14,233 nt of DNA from Chitinophagaceae bacterium (GTDB taxonomy: Bacteria; Bacteroidota; Bacteroidia; Chitinophagales; Chitinophagaceae), in the NCBI GenBank assembly GCA_008080615.1, contig VIKJ01000080.1, positions 1 through 14,233 of the forward strand, written 5' to 3'. A program made the position numbers and the translations under genes. The notes under the pieces are model-generated. The model worked only from the letters and a program-made list of their open reading frames with translations. It was not told where the DNA came from and did no database searches. How positions within the stretch are numbered: the first letter of the stretch is position 1; each line of letters opens with the position of its first letter. This document shows, piece by piece, positions 6,802-12,837 of this stretch.

Positions 6802-6954
6802 ATGAAAACGAAGAGTAAAATTATAAAAGAGTTTGATACTGTTAAAACTTTTAGGGAAATCAAGAATAAGATTTCTAACGACATTAAAGGTATGTCATTC
6901 GATCAATTACAATCATACCTTGATAAAACAAAATTGAAGCCCAAAAACGCATAG
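6802..6954 (+). CDS. Small basic protein, 50 residues, possible orphan antitoxin
   Basis: ATG at 6802 to TAG at 6954. The product is lysine-rich and helical: MKTKSKIIKEFDTVK, then TFREIKNKISNDI, then KGMSFDQLQSYLDK and a basic tail. The pattern EFD-x-VK-x-x-R-E-I-x-x-x-I-S, then G-M-S-F-x-x-L, resembles small Bacteroidota antitoxin-like proteins encoded next to toxins of toxin-antitoxin pairs; I recognise the style but cannot name a family. No intact partner toxin adjoins: upstream is a hairpin leader and only a 36-codon frame without an ATG (6708-6818) that overlaps this start. It sits between two toxin-antitoxin operons and its stop is 13 bp from the end of convergent hipT. It may be an antitoxin left after loss of its toxin. 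Confidence 0.55.
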   Translation: MKTKSKIIKEFDTVKTFREIKNKISNDIKGMSFDQLQSYLDKTKLKPKNA

Positions 6955-6967
6955 CCGCCTATAACCT

Positions 6968-7972
6968 TCACCCATTCGTAAGCTCTAATTCGTATTCAAT
7001 TCCAATCCGCCCCAATCTATCTTCTACATTGTTTAAATAAATCATTTTTACTTCTTCATTCAAAAAAGAATGCATAATCATTTGTTGTACAGCTTCTCTT
7101 TTCTGAATAAACAAATTCAAAATTCTTACTGCTCGCTGAGGTAATATAGAAAGCCGTTGAGCAAGTTCAAGAAAATTCTCCCTTCCATAGTAACCGTATT
7201 TACTGTAAAAAGCGGAGTCATAATCGCCTGCATATAGTTGTAGCGCAGTATCTGATTCTCCAGGACTATGAATCACTGAACTTAATAAATCATAAGCTGG
7301 GCTTAGTTGGTACGCTCCTTCATCATTTCGAATCAATGAAAAGTTTTTGAAGTGTGCATCTCCATTGGAAAAAACATAGTTAAATACAACCTGCATGAAC
7401 AATTGCTCTGATGCTAGTATAGCTGTAGGTACAAATTGTTGAATCAGTTTACCAATATCTTCATAGCTTCCTTCGTACTTATAATGCTCGCCATGCGTTA
7501 TGGAAGTTCTTCCAGATAATTGCGTAAAATCTTCTTGTTGATATTTTCCTCCTGTTGAACGTACATCGAATCGTTTGGTTAAATATGCAGGCGTGCCATC
7601 TTTAAAATAAATCAACACATTGGAAGCAACAGGTAATTTAAAAACTTGTGCAGCAATTTGCATGGTCAAATGTTCATTTGCTGGGATCGATTCAATATGA
7701 GCAAATTGTTTAGAAGGGGGTATAGGTTTAATAATATATTGCCCACCAGTATCGGTTAATTCCAACACTTTGTTTATGAGCTGTAGTGAATATTTAAGTT
7801 GTACGCCCGATATTGAAAGCCGTTTACTATGTGCTTGAAAATTTAGCAAGTTAATGTTAGAAGGAGGATCAAAGGATAAAACGGGTGAAATACGTGCACC
7901 TCCGAACATTCGTTTCCTGCAGGCTAAACAATATCCTTCTTTTACTTCCTTATAACACCCGCAACATTTCAT
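6968..7972 (-). CDS. hipT: HipT-like kinase toxin (C-terminal HipA domains, with zinc-ribbon start)
   Basis: A 334-residue HipA-fold serine/threonine kinase lacking the N-terminal subdomain, which the preceding gene supplies. It opens with a probable zinc ribbon (C3, C6, C15, C18; MKCCGCYKEV...YCLACRKR). The glycine-rich autophosphorylation loop reads RLSISGVQLKYSL (51-63) with an SIS motif at 53-55. The ATP lysine is in IIKP (K82). The catalytic loop is NGDAHFKNFSL (203-213), with D205 as base and N210 a metal ligand, and the Mg-binding D228 is in LSPAYDLLSS. Length and layout match HipT of the three-part HipBST systems, whose studied E. coli member phosphorylates tryptophanyl-tRNA synthetase; the target here is unknown. 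ATG overlaps the hipS stop by 4 bases. Confidence 0.9.
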   Translation of the reverse strand: MKCCGCYKEVKEGYCLACRKRMFGGARISPVLSFDPPSNINLLNFQAHSKRLSISGVQLKYSLQLINKVLELTDTGGQYIIKPIPPSKQFAHIESIPANEHLTMQIAAQVFKLPVASNVLIYFKDGTPAYLTKRFDVRSTGGKYQQEDFTQLSGRTSITHGEHYKYEGSYEDIGKLIQQFVPTAILASEQLFMQVVFNYVFSNGDAHFKNFSLIRNDEGAYQLSPAYDLLSSVIHSPGESDTALQLYAGDYDSAFYSKYGYYGRENFLELAQRLSILPQRAVRILNLFIQKREAVQQMIMHSFLNEEVKMIYLNNVEDRLGRIGIEYELELTNG

Positions 7973-8292
7973 ATAGATAAAGCTTTAACAGTAACAGCTC
8001 CGATGGTATCTTCTCCTGCAGTTAAAATCAATCTAGCAAAATCATCATTTTCATCAATTTTAAGTAAGCGGCACTGGATATCTTTATTTACACCTTCTGA
8101 TAATAGGCCCATGAAAAAAGCAAACAAATAATCACTTTCATAAGCCTGTTTAGTTTTGGGTAATGTTAGGCTGATGGAAGGCTTTGTTGGATTATTAAAA
8201 TAGGTATCCTCATACTGAAAATGATATTTCCCGTCTGCATCTTTCTCTAGAATACCAGCTAATTCTCCATTGATATATACCCCGCCTTTCAT
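7969..8292 (-). CDS. hipS: HipS-like small subunit (HipA N-terminal subdomain 1)
   Basis: A 107-residue protein equal to the N-subdomain 1 of full-length HipA, encoded separately. Family marks are VYINGELAGILEKD (5-18), the substrate-side strand KPSISLTLP (37-45), and YLFAFFMGLLSEGVNK (55-70). In the studied HipBST system the corresponding HipS acts as the antitoxin, while HipB alone does not neutralise; in two-gene HipBA the equivalent segment is part of the toxin. Which holds here is not visible from sequence. Both ends overlap neighbours by ATGA (hipB stop 8289-8291, hipT start 7972-7970), so all three proteins are translationally coupled. Confidence 0.85.
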   Translation of the reverse strand: MKGGVYINGELAGILEKDADGKYHFQYEDTYFNNPTKPSISLTLPKTKQAYESDYLFAFFMGLLSEGVNKDIQCRLLKIDENDDFARLILTAGEDTIGAVTVKALSI

Positions 8293-8501
8293 TCAATGTT
8301 ATTTTTTATTTGTACCGTTATTTCTAATCCTAATACATTTAAAATTTGCGCTAGCGTTGAATAAGAAGGGTTGCCCTTTCCGTTTTCAAGCATATAAATA
8401 GTTTTGGTTGTAATACCAGCCAGTTCTGCCAAGTCTTCCTGTTTAATATGAAGACTAGACCTTCTTTCTTGAATTAATTGTCCAATTGCAGATAAATTCA
8501 T
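8289..8501 (-). CDS. hipB: HipB-like DNA-binding antitoxin/repressor
   Basis: A 70-residue Cro/CI-type helix-turn-helix (HTH_3) protein: IGQLIQERRSSLHIKQEDLA (6-25), then the recognition helix region GITTKTIYMLENGKGNPS (29-46), then a short C-terminal strand LEITVQIKN that in HipB proteins helps dimerise. I chose the ATG at 8501 over an upstream in-frame ATG at 8567. The upstream 22 codons are a hydrophobic, non-family stretch, they run through the predicted promoter (TATATTTG, 8533-8526), and the HTH begins normally from 8501. The start codon overlaps the first of three palindromic operator-like sites, consistent with tight autorepression. Confidence 0.9.
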   Translation of the reverse strand: MNLSAIGQLIQERRSSLHIKQEDLAELAGITTKTIYMLENGKGNPSYSTLAQILNVLGLEITVQIKNNIE

Positions 8502-8638
8502 CGGTATTATAATGCTGATTTTAACCAAATATAATGAAAAATTGTAAAAATTAAATAAAATCAGCATTATAATACTGAATTTAGGCTAGTTAATCAGTGC
8601 AGTTTAATAAACTACCAAAATCGGAATTATAATACTGA
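8501..8638. promoter_or_regulatory. Three-site palindromic operator array and promoter of hipBST
   Basis: Three 18-bp near-palindromes occur at 8501-8518 (TCGGTATTATAATGCTGA), 8561-8578 (TCAGCATTATAATACTGA) and 8621-8638 (TCGGAATTATAATACTGA), each starting exactly 60 bp after the last. The shared core is TCrGnATTATAATnCTGA. Sites 1 and 2 extend to a perfect 20-bp inverted repeat (8504-8523 versus 8556-8575) that flanks a minus-strand -7 box TATATTTG (8533-8526). Site 1 covers the predicted start of transcription and the hipB ATG; site 3 lies 73 bp before the divergent dctA start. HipB proteins bind palindromes at their own promoters, so these are the obvious operators, by inference. Confidence 0.8.
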
Positions 8639-8711
8639 ATACGTTGATTAGCTATTCGGAGCTTTTCTTGTTTATCTATAACCCTAGTTCAGGTATTTTC
8701 AATAAAATGTT

Positions 8712-9947
8712 ATGTTTACCAATCAAATGGTAAATAAAATACTTTCTAATCTTACTTTCTGGGTATTGCTTGCAATAACAGGAGGTATTGTTTTGGGGCA
8801 TCTTTCTCCCGCAACTGGTGTTGCTATGCAGCCATTGGGGAAATATTTTATTGATATCATTAAGTTGTTTATCAATCCTATTATTTTGGTTACCATCATC
8901 ACGGGAATTTGTGGTATGGGCGACTTAAAAAAAGTGGGTAAGGTAGGAGGGAAAGCATTACTTTATTTTGAGGTTGTAACAACTGTTGCATTACTTATAG
9001 GAATTGTTGTTGGATATTTAGTGGAACCAGGTGTTTCTGTAAATACCGATGCTGTTAGTAAAGGCGACATTTCAAAATACAGTGGTGCCCCAGTGTCCAT
9101 ATCTTGGTTGCAGTTTTTCAAAGACAATATCACGATCCAGGTTTTGTTATTCGCCATTTTGGCTGGAATAGTATTAAGTAAGTACTCTAAAAAAGAGTTG
9201 ATACTTAAAAAGATTTACTGGGTATCTAAATATGTGTTCCGCGGCTTGCATTGGGTAATGAAATTTGCTCCCATTGGTGCTTTTGGCGGTATGGCATACA
9301 CTATTGGAAAATATGGAATAGCTACTTTACTGCCCTTGGGTAAATTGATGGCCTGTGTGTATATAACCATGGCATTATTTGTATTTTTAATTCTGGGTTC
9401 CATTTTGCATTATTATAAAATAAGTATTTGGAAATTTCTTGGATTTATAAAAAATGAATTGCTCATTGTATTAGGTACTTCTTCCTCTGAAGCCGCTTTA
9501 CCTTCATTAATGGAAAAGTTAGAGCATATGGGATGCCATAAGTCGGTTGTAGGATTGGTTGTTCCTGCTGGTTACTCCTTTAATTTAGATGGTACTTCTA
9601 TTTACTTGTCTATGGCTATTGTTTTTTTAGCACAAGTTTTTGAAGTACACTTAAACATGGAACAAATATTTACCATTATTGGTATTTTGATGGTTACTTC
9701 TAAAGGTGCAGCAGGTGTTACAGGAAGTGGCTTTATCATATTAGCCTCTACGCTAACTGCTACAAAAGTAATTCCGATAGAAGGATTGGCTTTGTTATTG
9801 GGAGTAGATCGTTTTATGTCTGAAGCCCGGGCTATCACCAATTTTATTGGCAATGGTGTTGCAACGATTGTGATTTCGAATAATGAAAAAATGTTTGATA
9901 GAGGTAGAATGTATAAAGCATTTGGGATTCACAAAGAAGTTGTATAA
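8712..9947 (+). CDS. dctA: C4-dicarboxylate:cation symporter (DctA-type, DAACS family)
   Basis: A 411-residue inner-membrane carrier with eight expected membrane helices and two re-entrant hairpins. The serine-rich HP1 tip reads LGTSSSEAALPSLM (254-267), helix 7 carries NLDGTS (291-296, cation site), HP2 is SKGAAGVTGSGF (330-341), and helix 8 reads GVDRFMSEARAITNFIGNG (364-382) with D366, R373 and N377 lining the substrate site. The R373 region and FMSEARAITN favour C4-dicarboxylates (succinate, fumarate, malate) over glutamate, as in DctA. Length is close to E. coli DctA (428). The start ATG at 8712 is preferred; ATG 8727 is an alternative. The gene is divergent from hipB, and the third hip palindrome lies in its upstream region, so cross-regulation is possible. 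Confidence 0.92.
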   Translation: MFTNQMVNKILSNLTFWVLLAITGGIVLGHLSPATGVAMQPLGKYFIDIIKLFINPIILVTIITGICGMGDLKKVGKVGGKALLYFEVVTTVALLIGIVVGYLVEPGVSVNTDAVSKGDISKYSGAPVSISWLQFFKDNITIQVLLFAILAGIVLSKYSKKELILKKIYWVSKYVFRGLHWVMKFAPIGAFGGMAYTIGKYGIATLLPLGKLMACVYITMALFVFLILGSILHYYKISIWKFLGFIKNELLIVLGTSSSEAALPSLMEKLEHMGCHKSVVGLVVPAGYSFNLDGTSIYLSMAIVFLAQVFEVHLNMEQIFTIIGILMVTSKGAAGVTGSGFIILASTLTATKVIPIEGLALLLGVDRFMSEARAITNFIGNGVATIVISNNEKMFDRGRMYKAFGIHKEVV

Positions 9948-9965
9948 ATAAAAATGTCCCGAAAT

Positions 9966-9992
9966 GGAGTGCCCCCAAAAAGTTAGACACTT
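9966..9992. mobile_element. Possible solo terminal inverted repeat of an IS3-family element
   Basis: The stretch starting TGGAGTGCCCCCAAAAAG (9966-9983) and continuing TTAGACAC (9983-9990) resembles the outer ends of IS3-family (IS150-like) insertion sequences, which typically begin TG, then a run of C, then AAAAAGTT-GACA. No transposase and no second end exist in the window, so at most this is a relic. The resemblance is from memory of the family pattern; chance is possible because the same bases form a terminator-like hairpin. Confidence 0.3.
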
Positions 9993-10007
9993 AATGGGGG
10001 CATTTTT
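9968..10007 (+). terminator. Hairpin with T-run after dctA, possible terminator
   Basis: TGCCCCC (9970-9976) pairs with GGGGGCA (9996-10002), extended by a G-T and an A-T pair; the loop is 19 nt and TTTTT follows (10003-10007). It starts about 20 bp after the dctA stop and points the right way. The large loop weakens it. The left half also resembles an IS3-family end. Confidence 0.55.
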
Positions 10008-10027
10008 ATAAGTATATGGGAATTAAA

Positions 10028-10522
10028 TTATTTAGAAGGAGCTGGGCTATTGTCGCTGTTAAAAATATCTCTATACATTTTCCATTTTCCATCTTCTTGT
10101 TTCCAAACAACAATAAATTTACCTTTATCAATTGTATTTCCTTTGATGTCTTTTAATTGATAATTTCCAATTTCTGTTAAGCCTTTTTCATCACCTATTA
10201 ACTCTTCTGTAACAAGATCAATTGCTCCTATACCCATTGCAACTGATCCGTTAAAAAATCCGTTAATAGCCTGTGGACCACATAATCGAGGCATATTGCT
10301 TACAAATAAACAGGCGTCTTTTGTGTAGTGATTTAAAAATGAAACAGAGTCCTTACTGGCAAAGCATTCACCATATGTTTTATTGCTGTTTGCAATGGCT
10401 ATTTTTGCACTGTCCAAACTAAAAGCATCACTTGTTTCTGTTACTTCTGCGTCTTTTTTTTCTGTACAGGCAACACCTATCAATATAAGTGTTGTGAAAA
10501 TTGCTAGGAGCGTTTTTTTCAT
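10028..10522 (-). CDS. Secreted lipoprotein, NTF2-like (DUF4440/SnoaL type)
   Basis: A 164-residue protein with a lipoprotein signal: MKKTLLAIFTTLILIGVAC, lipid-accepting Cys at 19, then a charged linker (TEKKDAEVTETSD). The mature part has the cone-shaped NTF2-like pattern: an initial helix DSAKIAIANSNKTYGECFASKD, the strand HYTKDACLFVSNMPRLCGPQ, then GFFNGSV, and late strands GKFIVVWKQEDGKWKMYRDIF. The K-W-K-M-Y-R-D-x-F ending is the usual DUF4440/SnoaL finish. Some members are ketosteroid-isomerase-like, others only bind ligands; the function here cannot be assigned. It lies 35 bp downstream of the zinc-ribbon gene on the same strand and may share its transcript. Confidence 0.8.
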   Translation of the reverse strand: MKKTLLAIFTTLILIGVACTEKKDAEVTETSDAFSLDSAKIAIANSNKTYGECFASKDSVSFLNHYTKDACLFVSNMPRLCGPQAINGFFNGSVAMGIGAIDLVTEELIGDEKGLTEIGNYQLKDIKGNTIDKGKFIVVWKQEDGKWKMYRDIFNSDNSPAPSK

Positions 10523-10557
10523 TTTTGTTGGTTTAATTTAAATTAATAATAAAGGTC

Positions 10558-10890
10558 TTAACCATTTTTCTCTATCCAAGTTAAATACAAATAAAGGAGT
10601 ACCAATAATATGGCTCCAGCATACATCCAAATAGGGGCTTTTACTTGTTGCTTTAAATTATAACATTGATTTTGTAAATTACTATTCACCTCATCTTGCT
10701 TCTCTACTTTTTCGCATTGCTTGCATACACAGTAACCCGTTTTTCCTGCTGGTAAAAATGGGATCCAAAATAAGTGTACGTATTTCTGGTAAATTTGTAA
10801 TTCATGGAGTTGCATACTAGAGCATGATGAACATAAACTTTTTACAGGTTCACTTACCAATAAAATACTTTTATGACCAATTATAACCAT
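10558..10890 (-). CDS. Zinc-ribbon membrane protein of unknown function
   Basis: A 110-residue protein. A split zinc ribbon is formed by C20-x2-C23 and by C56-x2-C59 (with C54 beside it); between them lies the family core QIYQKYVHLFWIPFLPAGKTGY (32-53). A helical linker with NLQNQCYNLK follows, then one membrane segment after KAPIWMY (about 86-106), ending in a short basic tail. The order ribbon, Y-Q-K-Y-x-H-x-F-W-I-P-F, GKTG, then PIW plus a membrane helix is a recurring small Bacteroidota protein whose role is unknown to me. It probably sits in the inner membrane with the ribbon in the cytoplasm. No clear promoter box was seen. Confidence 0.75.
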   Translation of the reverse strand: MVIIGHKSILLVSEPVKSLCSSCSSMQLHELQIYQKYVHLFWIPFLPAGKTGYCVCKQCEKVEKQDEVNSNLQNQCYNLKQQVKAPIWMYAGAILLVLLYLYLTWIEKNG

Positions 10891-10921
10891 ATACTATTTA
10901 ATAATTATAGTAAAATTAGTA

Positions 10922-10957
10922 ATACCCAATAAGCATACTATACCGTTGATTGGGTAT
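10922..10957 (-). terminator. Inverted repeat just after the serine hydrolase gene, weak terminator
   Basis: A 9-bp perfect stem, ATACCCAAT (10922-10930) with ATTGGGTAT (10949-10957) and an 18-nt loop, lies 7 bp past the end of the leftward operon. Read leftward it is followed by TACTAATTTTA, only a broken T-run, so termination is plausible but weak. It could also be a protein site upstream of the zinc-ribbon gene. Confidence 0.4.
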
Positions 10958-10964
10958 ATCTGCT

Positions 10965-12210
10965 CTATTTGCAATACTTGAGAATTGCCTTAATTACTTG
11001 CGCTCTTAATGGCCCAAGGTTATAATATTCTCCCGTTGGAAGTAGTCCCCTTTGTTGCCTGTTTATCAATAATACCACTGAAATATTGTACTTAGGAATA
11101 ACGGCAATACTGGTTCCTGTAAAACCGGTATGACCAAATGATCCTACTGGTGCACCCTTTAAAAATGAATTGGTAGTATCCATCATCCAGCCCAATCCAT
11201 TGTTAAATTGGTCCATGGTTAAAAATTGCTGAATGGTTTTTGTTGAAATAAGTGGATTGCTTTTATTGAAATCTTTCTGCATTAAAAAATCTACCAATCG
11301 TTGAATATCATCTATTGTAGAAAAAAGTCCTGCTGCGCCAGAAATGCCTCCATTGGCATACCATGCATTGCCATCATTCACTTCACCAATTAAGCTATAG
11401 TTTCTCCATCCATTCCAACTAAGGGGGTCTATTTCTTTTTTGCTAAATCCCAATGCAGGTTCGTACACCATTCTTTTTTCAAGTGGGTGCAATTTTTAAT
11501 GTATTGCCATTCTTTAATGGGTTATACATGGTATGCATCATGCCCAATGGCTCGTGAATTTTTTCTCGTAAAAATTGATCTAATGGCATGCCACTTACAA
11601 CTTCTATTATTTGCCCTAAGATGGTAAAACCAAGGTCACTGTATTTTCGCTGTTTGCCAATAGGATAGCTTAATGGCAATTGGGCTATTAAATTGTAAGT
11701 AGCTGCTTTATTATTCGATTTATAATACATAGGATACCATTCGGGCAAACCAGCTGTATGAGTTAACAGCTGCTGAATAGTAATAGCTTTTTTTTCTGCT
11801 GTATTAAATGCATTGATGTATTTACTTACAGAATCGTTAACCGAAATAAGTTGTTTGTCTGCTAAATACATAATAGCAGTAGTTGTTCCAACTACTTTAG
11901 TTAAAGAGGCAATGTCGAATAAATTTGTTTTGTTCATTAATTCGGCCTCAGGTAGTATTTTTCCAAATTGATCAAACTTTTTAGTGTATCCGTATGCTTC
12001 CTTCCAAATAATATGGTTGCCCTCTTTGATGAGGATTACTGCGCCAGGAATCTGATGATTGATTACTTGATCATGCAAAATGCTATCGATACTTTCTATT
12101 AAATTATTTTCTCTTTGTATTTTACTATTTGCCTGCGCAGTTGATGGATTAGGAGCTGTAATTGAAACAAATAATACTATGGCAGCAATAAGTTTAACAG
12201 TGGCATTCAT
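10965..12210 (-). pseudogene. Periplasmic serine hydrolase (class C beta-lactamase fold), split by a +1 frameshift
   Basis: Two adjoining frames make one protein. The upstream part (12210-11479, 243 residues) has a signal peptide (MNATVKLIAAIVLFVSITAP...STAQA), the nucleophile motif SLTK (S102, K105) and the tyrosine motif YSD (Y190). It stops at TGA 11481-11479 right after LKIAPT. The downstream part (in frame from about 11490 to 10965) continues EKRMVYEP, then EVNDGNAWYANGGISGAAGLFST, and carries HTG, the third active-site motif. Dropping one base at ACT-TGA gives IAPTEKRMVY, matching the IAPTE usual at this point in the family, so an extra T is the simplest cause. All three catalytic motifs are intact across the halves, so decay must be recent, or this is an assembly error or recoding. 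It starts 6 bp after the methyltransferase gene. Substrates may be peptidoglycan or esters. Confidence 0.8.
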
Positions 12211-12216
12211 GGGGTA

Positions 12217-12831
12217 TTATTTTTTTTGAAAGCTACAAAACAAAAAATGCTGTACAGTATTAAAAGGTGTTGTATGATCTTCTTCTATGCATTTAATTCT
12301 GTTGAAAGCCACTTCGAACCTAGTACTCATAGACCTTTCGTTGTATTGCTGTATATCAAGTCCACTACATTTTGTAGGTCCATCCTCCGAAAATGTACCC
12401 AATACTAAATATCCATTCGATTTTATTCCTTTTTCAGCTATGGATACATATTTATTAATTGCTGTTTCATTCGTAAGAAAGTGAAATGCTGCTCTATCAT
12501 GCCAAAAATCAAATTGTACAAGAGGAACAAAGTCTATTATATCCGACACAACCCAATTTACCAAATCGGCTTTCTTGCCTAACCTTTTTTTGGCTCTCTC
12601 TAAAGCGGAAGCAGATATATCCAATACCCATATATGCTGATACCCCTTTTCTATTAATGCATCTACCAAATAACTATCGCCACCGCCTATATCAATAATA
12701 TTGGCGTTTAAGGGTTGCTTAAATAGCTCTACAAATGCAATAGAGGTTGTTGGATAGCTTTGAAACCAACTTAGTTCTGTAACTGACTTGGTGTTAAATA
12801 CATTTTCCCAATGAGCTTTATTATTGTTCAT
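12217..12831 (-). CDS. Class I SAM-dependent methyltransferase
   Basis: A 204-residue Rossmann-fold methyltransferase. The start NKAHWENVFNTK...ELSWFQSYP is a familiar opening of a small-molecule methyltransferase subgroup (HW-x-x-x-F/Y-x-x-K, SWFQ). SAM-binding motif I is IIDIGGGDSYLVD (45-57), the acidic motif II ends the strand at D71 (HIWVLDISASAL), post-motif SDIIDF (96-101) contacts the adenine, and HDRAAFHFL (111-119) follows motif IV. Length is normal and the protein is complete. The substrate is not evident; relatives act on small thiols, chalcogens or carboxylates. It lies 6 bp downstream of the TonB receptor gene and 6 bp upstream of the serine hydrolase gene, so all three form one transcript. 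Confidence 0.87.
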   Translation of the reverse strand: MNNNKAHWENVFNTKSVTELSWFQSYPTTSIAFVELFKQPLNANIIDIGGGDSYLVDALIEKGYQHIWVLDISASALERAKKRLGKKADLVNWVVSDIIDFVPLVQFDFWHDRAAFHFLTNETAINKYVSIAEKGIKSNGYLVLGTFSEDGPTKCSGLDIQQYNERSMSTRFEVAFNRIKCIEEDHTTPFNTVQHFLFCSFQKK

Positions 12832-12837
12832 GGCTGT

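Noticed and set aside
8502..8567. A longer HipB starting at the upstream ATG (8567)
   Set aside because: The extra 22 residues are hydrophobic, unlike HipB N-termini, and would run through the predicted promoter and inverted repeat.
8501..8638. A CRISPR array of three 18-bp repeats with 42-bp spacers
   Set aside because: Only three diverged palindromic copies exist, one is inverted, one overlaps the hipB start codon and another flanks its promoter; no cas genes are near. Operators explain it better.
9602..9853. Minus-strand frames inside dctA (also 8963-9157 and 9215-9403)
   Set aside because: They are antisense shadows of a well-conserved transporter gene, with no family features and no start signals.
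12226..12698. Plus-strand frames opposite the methyltransferase gene
   Set aside because: The minus-strand protein carries clear SAM-binding motifs over its full length; the antisense frames show no recognisable features.
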